Source: an uncultured Acidimicrobiales bacterium
Lineage (GTDB): Bacteria; Actinomycetota; Acidimicrobiia; Acidimicrobiales; SZUA-35
NCBI GenBank assembly: GCA_937958015.1
Contig: CALGOA010000063.1
Span: 73,079 to 116,403 of the forward strand
Direction of reading: 5' to 3'
Length of the DNA: 43,325 nucleotides
The notes beneath the pieces are model-generated. The model saw only the letters and a list, made by a program, of their open reading frames with translations. It made no database searches and was not told the DNA's origin. This document shows positions 1 through 6,738 of the stretch, one piece after another. The number at the start of each line of letters is the position of its first letter. Position 1 is the first letter of the stretch. The position numbers were made by a program, and so were the translations under genes.

Positions 1-1662
1 TCGCTGTGAAACGATCCCCGGCCGGGTGAGGGCCACCCAGGTTTCGCCCGGCGTAAGGAGGATCTCCTTACCGTCGTCATCGATGAGGGTGGTTGGAGCC
101 GACACATTGACCCGGTTCCAGGTGCCGGTGATGTACTTGCCGTCGGTGTAGACGTGGACTCGGCCGCTGCCGGTTGTGATCGCCTCGGGCGTGTCGGCGT
201 CGGCGATCGACGTGATGTGTTCGGACTCCTGCACCACCACGTTGTCGGGGGCGATGATCACACCATCGTCCATCCGGTGGATGGCGCCGTTCTGGAATCG
301 TCGCCAGCCGCGGGCGGCGGGGTCCCAGAGGTACTCGACGTTCGTGTTCCCGAAGTTGATGCGTACGCCGTTGGTGGCGACACCGACCTCGGAGGGAACC
401 CCGCTCTCGCGGTAGTTGAAGATCTGCTGGGGTGCCGACAATCCGGGGGCTGTCGCCAGAAGCGCACCCGGCCGGGCAAACAGATTGTGTGGGGCTCGAC
501 GGCTGCCATCCCGGAAGTAGGCGTTCGGGGTGGACTCGCGGTTCCTATTGGTCACCGCGACCCCGTCGAACTCGTTCAGGATCTGAATCACCGTCGGATT
601 GCCGCCGCTGGCCGCCATCACCGGCAGGTTGTAGGCCCCCAACACACCGAAGTCGGTCGTCCGGGCCGAACGCACGGGGCCTACGACGGCGGGGAACTCG
701 CTGTGATAGATGGCGATGAAGCGGGTGATATTGAACTCGACCTCTTCCTCGACCACGATGTCGGCGTACTGCAGTGCCTTCTGGGGGACAGCACCTTGGT
801 TGTTGTCCACCTTGACCGCCAGGGCGGGACCGGCGTTTGTGGCGTCGGTCCGTTCGCCGGTAAGCGGATGCCGTAGCGGGAACAGGCGCTCCATCCGGTC
901 GCGGTATTCCTGCTGACGTATGAAGCCGCCGATGACACCGGTATAGGAACCGCCGTTGCGCAGTACGCCGGCCCAGTAATCGAGACCGTCCTGTTCGGGG
1001 GCACGGCCCAGCATGCCGACATACAGCATCGTGGATTTGACGATCGGATCCATCGCTCGGATGTTCTCGACGCTGTCGCTGAACCCGAGCATCACCCGAC
1101 CTCGCGACATGCCGGCGGCAAGTTGGCCGGTCCAGAACGCGAGACCATCGGCGTCGGCGTCGCGGTCGAGCACGTTCTGATAAACCAATTCGACAAAGTC
1201 GGTGTCCGACAACGAGCCATAGGTGTTGATGAACTCGTCCGACAGCGTGAAGGCCTGCGAGACGTCTATCACGGTGGCGCCACTACCCAGTTGCGTGGCC
1301 CAGAAACGGAGGCCGTCAATGTCGGGGGCCCGAAGGAAGTAGGCGTAGTAGAGCCGAACGACCGGAGCGATCCGACCCTGGAACTCGGGAGAGGTGGCCA
1401 GTGCGTTGATGACGGCGGCGCTTCCGGCTCCGGCGTCGAGTTGGGATTCCCAGAAGGCCAGACCACCGGCGTCGGGGTCCCGACCGAGGAAGTCCCGGTA
1501 TTGCTGGGTGATGAACAGCTTCTCCGACGAGATCGGCCCAACCGCATTGCTGTCGGCCGATGCCGGGGAGCTGAACAGCGATGCCGCCGTGAGTGCGATC
1601 GCGAGGGCGAGTACGAGGAGACCCCGCGGTCGGAACGGTGTGGTGGTGGGCGAGGTCTTCAT
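1..1662 (-). CDS. Secreted DUF4214-DUF3048 protein (C-terminus cut by window edge)
   Basis: The frame is open from an ATG at 1662 to base 1 with no stop, giving 554 residues of a protein that continues outside the window. An AGGGAGA ribosome site lies 9 nt upstream. A signal peptide (hydrophobic core about residues 14-30, cleavage near ASA-DS at 36) sends it out of the cell. Residues about 45-258 contain four DUF4214-like repeats of the pattern YRDFLGRDPDAGGLAFW, YAYFLRAPDIDGLRFW, YQNVLDRDADADGLAFW and YVGMLGRAPEQDGLDYW. From about residue 265 a DUF3048 (YerB-like) domain follows, with ADIVVEE, NITRFIAIYHS and VVGPVRSART motifs. DUF4214 occurs in many bacterial surface proteins; the biochemical role of DUF3048 is unknown to me. 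Function is therefore only inferred as cell-surface. Confidence 0.88.
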   Translation of the reverse strand, partial: MKTSPTTTPFRPRGLLVLALAIALTAASLFSSPASADSNAVGPISSEKLFITQQYRDFLGRDPDAGGLAFWESQLDAGAGSAAVINALATSPEFQGRIAPVVRLYYAYFLRAPDIDGLRFWATQLGSGATVIDVSQAFTLSDEFINTYGSLSDTDFVELVYQNVLDRDADADGLAFWTGQLAAGMSRGRVMLGFSDSVENIRAMDPIVKSTMLYVGMLGRAPEQDGLDYWAGVLRNGGSYTGVIGGFIRQQEYRDRMERLFPLRHPLTGERTDATNAGPALAVKVDNNQGAVPQKALQYADIVVEEEVEFNITRFIAIYHSEFPAVVGPVRSARTTDFGVLGAYNLPVMAASGGNPTVIQILNEFDGVAVTNRNRESTPNAYFRDGSRRAPHNLFARPGALLATAPGLSAPQQIFNYRESGVPSEVGVATNGVRINFGNTNVEYLWDPAARGWRRFQNGAIHRMDDGVIIAPDNVVVQESEHITSIADADTPEAITTGSGRVHVYTDGKYITGTWNRVNVSAPTTLIDDDGKEILLTPGETWVALTRPGIVSQR

Positions 1663-1705
1663 CGGCTGATGTCTCCCTAGGGTGCGTGAAAGGGCACGAT
1701 CGGAC

Positions 1706-3250
1706 TCAATATGCCGCTGGCGCCAGCACCGAGGGTAGCGAAATCAGCACAGGCTGTTGCAGCGCTTCTGAGAGGAGACTGACGCGAGCATTGGCGGCGT
1801 GCACCTCGATCGACAGGTCCTCCGCCGAGACCGGTTCGATCGTTATCTGGTCCTTCACGAGCACCCGAACCGTGGAAACAACACTCTTGTGACGTCGATC
1901 GAGGCCGATCGCCACCCGTAGGATCCCGGCCAGTATCCGCACTCGCCGCTGGTCAGACTCCGATAGGAGCGTGAACGTCTCGTGTTTGCGGGTGGGGTGG
2001 GATTTTCGGTGGTACCGAGCCACCTGGGCGATCATCTCGATCTCACCATCGCTGAACCCGGTCAACTGTTCGGAGTTTCGGATCACGTAATAGCTGTGTT
2101 TGTGATGACCGCTGTGGCTGATGAAAAGACCGACGTTGTGAAGTAACCCGGCCATTTCGAGCAGTTCGCGGTCCTCGTCACCCAAACCGTGGATGTCATC
2201 GAGGCGGTCAAAGATCTGTAGAGCCAGCGCCGTGCAGTGCTCAGCATGTTCAAAATCGGGATCCAACCCACGGGCGAGGCGGACCACGTTTGAACGTCGA
2301 AGATCGTGGAGTTGTTCGGCCGCTGCCCCGGGCATGCGATCGAGCAGGACACCTTCACGAAGGGCGAATGCGCTGTAGGTGAAGCCGTCCAGACCCGACA
2401 ATTCAACCAACTGTTCGGCCAGCAGCGCACCGCCGATGATGATGTCCGAGCGGCGTTCGTCGAGGCCGGTGATTCGGGTCCGTTTGGAGGTCTTGGTGCT
2501 GACGATCAGTTCCACCAGGTCCCGCAACTGAGCAGCGGAGACCTCGGTGCCATTCAGTGAGGCGGGGACCGGGCCAGCCTGGGCGGCGGCCATAGCGGCC
2601 AACGTGCCCGCCGTTCCGGACGAGGCGATGAGAATTTGGGGGCGATGGCCCAGGAATTCGACCTCCACACCGGCGAGGGTCTGTCGAACGAACTGTCGAC
2701 ACTCGTCCAAGGCGGCCGGATCGCTCACGTCGCCTCCGGGGAAGAAACGTTCGGTGAGGCGGATGGCGCCCATCCGGAACGAGCGGGCCGCCAGCAGACT
2801 GGAACCCTCGCCCACCACCACCTCGGTGCTGCCACCGCCGATGTCGAAGCCCATGATCCGTTTGTCGAAGACCGGGAGCGCCTTGAGGATGCCGAGGTGG
2901 ATGAGTCGGGCTTCTTCAAAACCACTGATGACCTTGATGTCGACCCCGGCCTCGTCACGGGCCCGGTCGAGGAACTCGGAGCGATTTTCGGCCTCTCGGA
3001 CCGCGCTGGTGGCGACGGCGTGAACCGACGCACCGAGACTGTTGGCCACCTCACACATCCTCGACAGGGCGGCGATGCCGCGATCCATGGCGTCGGGTGC
3101 GAGGGTTTTCATGTCGCCCGAGCCTGACCCGAGTCGGACAACTTCCTTCTGGGTGGTGACGATCTCGAACCCCGAGTCGTCGGTCGGTCGGGCGACGACC
3201 AGATGGAACGAGTTGGTTCCAATGTCGATCGCGGCGATGAGTTCGTCCAT
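1706..3250 (-). CDS. ppx: Ppx/GppA family exopolyphosphatase with C-terminal HD-type domain
   Basis: The 514-residue protein belongs to the Ppx/GppA family, which hydrolyses inorganic polyphosphate or pppGpp in the cytoplasm. The start MDELIAAIDIGTNSFHLVV was chosen because it is the family's phosphate-1 motif; the longer open frame upstream is not family-like. Further family motifs are ATSAVREAENR, the phosphate-2 motif FDIGGGSTEVVVG near 144, SSGTAGTLAAM, and ERRSDIIIGGALLAEQLVEL. The C-terminal third is HD-like, with LLHNVGLFISHSGHHKHSYY and AQVARYHRKSHP. The ATG at 3250 shares one base with the stop of the upstream lipoprotein gene (TGATG), so the two are probably translated together. Exopolyphosphatase versus GppA activity cannot be decided from sequence alone. 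Confidence 0.92.
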   Translation of the reverse strand: MDELIAAIDIGTNSFHLVVARPTDDSGFEIVTTQKEVVRLGSGSGDMKTLAPDAMDRGIAALSRMCEVANSLGASVHAVATSAVREAENRSEFLDRARDEAGVDIKVISGFEEARLIHLGILKALPVFDKRIMGFDIGGGSTEVVVGEGSSLLAARSFRMGAIRLTERFFPGGDVSDPAALDECRQFVRQTLAGVEVEFLGHRPQILIASSGTAGTLAAMAAAQAGPVPASLNGTEVSAAQLRDLVELIVSTKTSKRTRITGLDERRSDIIIGGALLAEQLVELSGLDGFTYSAFALREGVLLDRMPGAAAEQLHDLRRSNVVRLARGLDPDFEHAEHCTALALQIFDRLDDIHGLGDEDRELLEMAGLLHNVGLFISHSGHHKHSYYVIRNSEQLTGFSDGEIEMIAQVARYHRKSHPTRKHETFTLLSESDQRRVRILAGILRVAIGLDRRHKSVVSTVRVLVKDQITIEPVSAEDLSIEVHAANARVSLLSEALQQPVLISLPSVLAPAAY

Positions 3251-3759
3251 CAACGGTCCAGTTCGATCGTGAGGGTGCCGCCGCCCCAGCCGCTGACCTG
3301 ATCCCGACCCTCGATCACGACCCGCACGATCGATTCGGGTACTTCGATGTTCGACTGGGACCGGGTGAAGGGTTGTTCGTTTGCATGGTCGTGCGTGAGG
3401 AACCGTTCGCCGTACACCGTGCCGTCTTCGCCTCTCACCCGCCATGAGTCGGCATACCGCTCCGGCGAGTCGTATGGCGATGAGAGCGTGACCGCAAATG
3501 TCCAGGTTCCATCGTCATCCTGGGTGGCGACGGCATCGACAACATCGGGGAACAGCTCCGTCTCGGAATCGGCCGACCCGTCATCGACCTCAGTGCCATC
3601 GACCTCGGTGTCATCGACGGCGGTGCTTTCGATCGCCGCATCCTCAGCTGCCGTCGTGGTTGTTGACGGGCTCGGCTCACCTGACTGTTCAGCGGTGTCG
3701 GACCCACATGCCGACACCAGAAGAGTCAGGGCGGCGATCAACCCCACAAGGTTCCTCAT
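3250..3759 (-). CDS. Small lipoprotein of unknown function
   Basis: This is a 169-residue exported lipoprotein. The N-terminus MRNLVGLIAALTLLVSACGS is a lipoprotein signal with lipobox LVSAC, lipid-modified at Cys18. A low-complexity linker rich in Ser, Thr, Glu and Asp (about residues 23-75) is followed by a folded, beta-rich C-terminal part with several Trp and Tyr residues (WTFAVTLSSPYDSPERYAD) and SIVRVVIEGRDQVSGWGGGT at the end. I do not recognise a named family. It forms a translationally coupled pair with ppx, but nothing in its sequence ties it to polyphosphate. A weak -10-like TTCACT lies 6 nt upstream of the ATG, so the message may be leaderless. Confidence 0.82.
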   Translation of the reverse strand: MRNLVGLIAALTLLVSACGSDTAEQSGEPSPSTTTTAAEDAAIESTAVDDTEVDGTEVDDGSADSETELFPDVVDAVATQDDDGTWTFAVTLSSPYDSPERYADSWRVRGEDGTVYGERFLTHDHANEQPFTRSQSNIEVPESIVRVVIEGRDQVSGWGGGTLTIELDR

Positions 3760-3795
3760 CCGGACAGTGAACCAGCTTCGGTGAAGGCCTCGGTG

Positions 3796-4782
3796 TTAGC
3801 TGTCCAGAAAACCGAGTTCCCGTAACACCGTGTTGGTCTGTTCGGACTGTACGCCGTGCAGGGTGTGCGTCTCGGAGGCGGTGAGGTGGACCAACGACCA
3901 TTCGGCCTCGGTTTCGACCGCGACCAGTGTGGTGGCGGCGTCGTCGCCGAGCAGATGACGGTAGGTGGGGGTCATCCGGAACGACTGGCCAAGTCGCAGA
4001 GACTGGGCGATGACGAATGTGCTGTGGTCAGGTCCCACGACGGTGAGGAGAAGGTCACGCCCGGGCAGCTGGGAGGAGATATCGACGGTTGTGGCGTGGG
4101 GATGATCGGCGAAAGCGCCGACCACGCCGTGGTAGGCGACGACGCCATCGGCGACGCGTTGATCATTGAGATCGGTCCTGATCTGAATGTGATCGACGTT
4201 GGCATCCAGGGACCAGGGGTCGAGCGGAGTCAAGGTTCGACCCGTCGGTTCGGTCGGAGCAAACAGCGCCTCGAGTGAGAACCCCATGGCGGTAAAACAC
4301 AGCGCCACCTCTTCGTTCTGAAGGGGGAGGAGTCGGCGGTCTCGGGACGTTCGGCCAAACAGTTGGTCCCAGTTGCGGTCGAGCAGTCGGTTGAGCGTCC
4401 GGACGTCACGAAGGTTGACCGGGTCGGTGAACTGGATGAGGGGTCGGTGACCCAAACGCACGGCCCCGGATCGGGTGGTACTGATGCCGGTGACCTCGAC
4501 GGCGCCGAACGCCTCGACCCGACGGCCGGTTCGAGCGATGATGATGCGATCGCCGGGGAGCGGCATCGAGCCGCTGGGGGTCAGGTTCGGCTCGACCCCG
4601 TGGCCAACGTCGGCGAGCGACAGGATGCCCCCGAAGTGTTCGGACGTGGACAGCGGGGTGGAGAACCAGTGGCTGGGGGCGCAGCCGTCGGTGGCGGTCA
4701 GAAGTTCGGCGGGATCGGTGCCGGGGGTGAGTTTGGCCAGCCAGAGTGCTGCGGGGAGGTCGATGTCGACGGATTCGCTCAT
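3796..4782 (-). CDS. Hypothetical protein, 328 aa, possible PUA/EVE-like N-terminal part
   Basis: This is a soluble 328-residue protein without a signal peptide or membrane segment. I do not recognise the family. The middle section (about residues 75-130) reads like a small beta barrel: PGDRIIIARTGRRVEAFGAV followed by RLGHRPLIQF and a Trp/Arg-rich RNWDQLFGRTSRDRRLLPLQ. This faintly resembles PUA/EVE folds that bind modified bases, but that is a guess. The C-terminal half includes ATTVDISSQLPGRDLLLTVV and is also beta-rich. It is monocistronic, with a CATGAT hexamer six bases before the ATG and no Shine-Dalgarno, suggesting a leaderless mRNA. Confidence 0.75.
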   Translation of the reverse strand: MSESVDIDLPAALWLAKLTPGTDPAELLTATDGCAPSHWFSTPLSTSEHFGGILSLADVGHGVEPNLTPSGSMPLPGDRIIIARTGRRVEAFGAVEVTGISTTRSGAVRLGHRPLIQFTDPVNLRDVRTLNRLLDRNWDQLFGRTSRDRRLLPLQNEEVALCFTAMGFSLEALFAPTEPTGRTLTPLDPWSLDANVDHIQIRTDLNDQRVADGVVAYHGVVGAFADHPHATTVDISSQLPGRDLLLTVVGPDHSTFVIAQSLRLGQSFRMTPTYRHLLGDDAATTLVAVETEAEWSLVHLTASETHTLHGVQSEQTNTVLRELGFLDS

Positions 4783-4788
4783 GTCTTC

Positions 4789-4794
4789 ATCATG
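4789..4794 (-). promoter_or_regulatory. Putative -10 element of leaderless promoter
   Basis: On the minus strand CATGAT is followed by six bases and the ATG at 4782. No Shine-Dalgarno is seen. It fits the leaderless layout repeated across the window. Confidence 0.35.
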
Positions 4795-4873
4795 ACGAGG
4801 GGGTGTGACAGCGTTCGGTGGCGAGGTCGGAAGGTAGGGCCGGTGATCTATGAAATTGCTGGTCAGCGGCGTG

Positions 4874-6235
4874 TTACCCGCCGTTGATGATGCCGGTCAC
4901 CCACGGGGCGAAGTACTCGCTGGGCATGCTGAGGGCGACACCGCCGGTGGACACGCTGCCTCCAACGACGGGGTCATCGGCGGCGCCGACCGCATATCGA
5001 ACGGCGATGATTTCTCCGTCGACGATCACCGGGCCGCCGGAACCGCCGCTTCCACTGAGATCGTCGGTGATCACGTTGCCCCGGGACAGGTCGCCCTCGG
5101 GCGAGCAGTTTCCGAACCCGCCGGGTACCAGCAGGATCTCGGCGTCCGGGTTCGTGCATCCCGGCCAGGGTCGGAAGGTGACGATCTCACCCCTGCTGAC
5201 GGTGGTGACCGGCAGAGCCAGGTCGCCCATGTCGTTGCGGCTGACCCCGCCCGAAATCGAGGGGAAACCCAACGCTCGAACCGAGTCGCCGATCCGCAGC
5301 GTGGTCGAGTCGCCCAGGGGCAGAATCGCTGGAGACCCGAGTTCCCCGAGGGTCAGGTCGGACAGCTGCGATGCACCGGTGAGGCGAATCAGAGCGATGT
5401 CGAGAAACGGGTGTTCCGCCTCGACCCGGCCCGAGAACCGAAGTTCGACCGGCTGGTCCTCGACCGTCGACGTGGCGATCTCGATATCGGTCGCGCTGCC
5501 CACCACATGGCGATTCGTGAGCACGAGGTCATCGGCGACGAATGCCCCCGAACCGGTGGACAGTCCTCCATCTTCGGTGAACACGATGATCTGTACCGTT
5601 GCCAGCTTCGCATTTGTCAACTGCTGCTCTGGCGTGAGGGGGATGTCCGGGTCGGCGGGGACGGTGGTGGGGATGGCGGCGGTGTCGTTGCCCCGACGAC
5701 TGAGCACGGCAGCGCCGGCGATCCCAGCCAAAAGCATGAGCAGGACGCTGACGACCGCCAGCACCACTCGGCCCGATCGTGCCGGAGGGTTGGGTGACCC
5801 GGGTATAAACGGGGGCGGTACGGGAGCCCCCGTCGGCCCGGGCCGAGCGTCCTGGGCTGGTATGGCGGGCGGGGGTGAAGCTACCGAAGGGACGGTTGCG
5901 GCACCGCTCAGCGCCGACCGGGGTACTGCGACGGTTGCGTTCGAATCGACCGACGGCCGGAGGACGATCTCGGGAGCACCTTCGGATCCGAGCCGTAGAC
6001 GCACCTCGTTGGTGATCCGAAGCTGCGTCACCCGGTGGGGCCCGTTCCAGCTTCCACCCGAAGACGCATCCTCGTAGATCCACGAACCCGAGACATCCTT
6101 GAGGGTGCCATGGACCCGGGAGACCCGTGGATCGTCGAGTTTTACGCGGGCCTCGTCGCCGCGGCCGATGATCAGTGATTCCCCCTGCCCCATAACGGTC
6201 GTCCTGCCATCCACCAGAATTTCGATTGTGCGCAT
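4874..6235 (-). CDS. Membrane-anchored trypsin-like serine protease with FHA domain
   Basis: The 453-residue protein joins a cytoplasmic forkhead-associated (FHA) domain, a Pro/Ala-rich linker, one transmembrane helix (about 156-178) and an extracytoplasmic trypsin-like protease domain. FHA hallmarks are LIIGRG (21-26) and SRVH (39-42), with Asn76; FHA domains read phosphothreonine. The protease triad is visible: His243 in TNRHVV, Asp279 in HPFLDIALI and Ser399 in GSGGSGGPVI. No PDZ domain follows, unlike HtrA. The start MRTIEILVDGR at 6235 is where the FHA fold begins; in-frame TTG 6283 and ATG 6268 are alternatives. A PknB-like kinase lies nearby across ridA and could provide the phosphorylated ligand, which is inference. 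Confidence 0.9.
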   Translation of the reverse strand: MRTIEILVDGRTTVMGQGESLIIGRGDEARVKLDDPRVSRVHGTLKDVSGSWIYEDASSGGSWNGPHRVTQLRITNEVRLRLGSEGAPEIVLRPSVDSNATVAVPRSALSGAATVPSVASPPPAIPAQDARPGPTGAPVPPPFIPGSPNPPARSGRVVLAVVSVLLMLLAGIAGAAVLSRRGNDTAAIPTTVPADPDIPLTPEQQLTNAKLATVQIIVFTEDGGLSTGSGAFVADDLVLTNRHVVGSATDIEIATSTVEDQPVELRFSGRVEAEHPFLDIALIRLTGASQLSDLTLGELGSPAILPLGDSTTLRIGDSVRALGFPSISGGVSRNDMGDLALPVTTVSRGEIVTFRPWPGCTNPDAEILLVPGGFGNCSPEGDLSRGNVITDDLSGSGGSGGPVIVDGEIIAVRYAVGAADDPVVGGSVSTGGVALSMPSEYFAPWVTGIINGG

Positions 6236-6330
6236 TTGGAGACACCCGTCTTTCGCTGTTATGCCCATTCTGGCTGGTGACAACTGGCCCGCCTATGGGG
6301 ACCGCTCTCCGGTGCCAGGACAAAATCGGC

Positions 6331-6336
6331 TACAAA
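6331..6336 (+). promoter_or_regulatory. Putative -10 element, leaderless ridA promoter
   Basis: TACAAA is followed by six bases and the ridA ATG at 6343. No Shine-Dalgarno precedes the start. The -35 region is not convincing. Confidence 0.4.
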
Positions 6337-6342
6337 CAGACT

Positions 6343-6717
6343 ATGCGCAGCGCCATCACCAACCCGAATGCTTCCGCCGTCGGCCCCTACAGCCACGCCA
6401 TCGACGCGGGCGGCACCGTGTATCTCAGCGGCCAGATTCCCCTCGATGCTGAAACCGGCTCGTTGGTGGACGGCGACATCAGCGTTCGGACCAGGAAATG
6501 TTTCGACAACATCCGCGGTGTTCTCGAGGCGGGAGGGCTCTCGATGGATGATGTCGTGAAGGTCACGGTGTTCCTAGTCGACATGGCCGACTACGCCGGA
6601 ATGAACGAGGCGTATGCCGAGCAGTTCACGGCTCCGTTCCCGGCCCGCAGCGCCATCGCCGTGGCCCAGCTTCCCCTCGGCGCGAACATCGAGATCGAAG
6701 TGATAGCGCAGCGATAA
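6343..6717 (+). CDS. ridA: RidA family enamine/imine deaminase
   Basis: The 124-residue protein matches the full length of the RidA (YjgF/YER057c/UK114) family. RidA hydrolyses reactive enamine/imine intermediates such as 2-aminoacrylate released by pyridoxal-phosphate enzymes, as a cytoplasmic trimer. Family features are GPYSHAIDAGGTVYLSGQIP near the N-terminus, the catalytic Arg in FPARSAIAVAQLP, and the end motif LGANIEIEVIA. The ATG at 6343 was chosen because it starts just before the conserved AITNPNASAVGPYS segment. It is transcribed alone, divergent from the FHA-protease and convergent with the kinase gene 21 bp away. Confidence 0.95.
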   Translation: MRSAITNPNASAVGPYSHAIDAGGTVYLSGQIPLDAETGSLVDGDISVRTRKCFDNIRGVLEAGGLSMDDVVKVTVFLVDMADYAGMNEAYAEQFTAPFPARSAIAVAQLPLGANIEIEVIAQR

Positions 6718-6738
6718 CAACTGCGATCCAACCGACCC

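Noticed and set aside
154-876. Long plus-strand open frame
   Set aside because: It mirrors the DUF4214-DUF3048 gene on the other strand, whose domains are clear; long antisense frames are expected at this GC.
4850-5797. 315-codon plus-strand frame opposite the FHA-protease
   Set aside because: No start site, no recognisable product, and the opposite strand encodes intact protease motifs.
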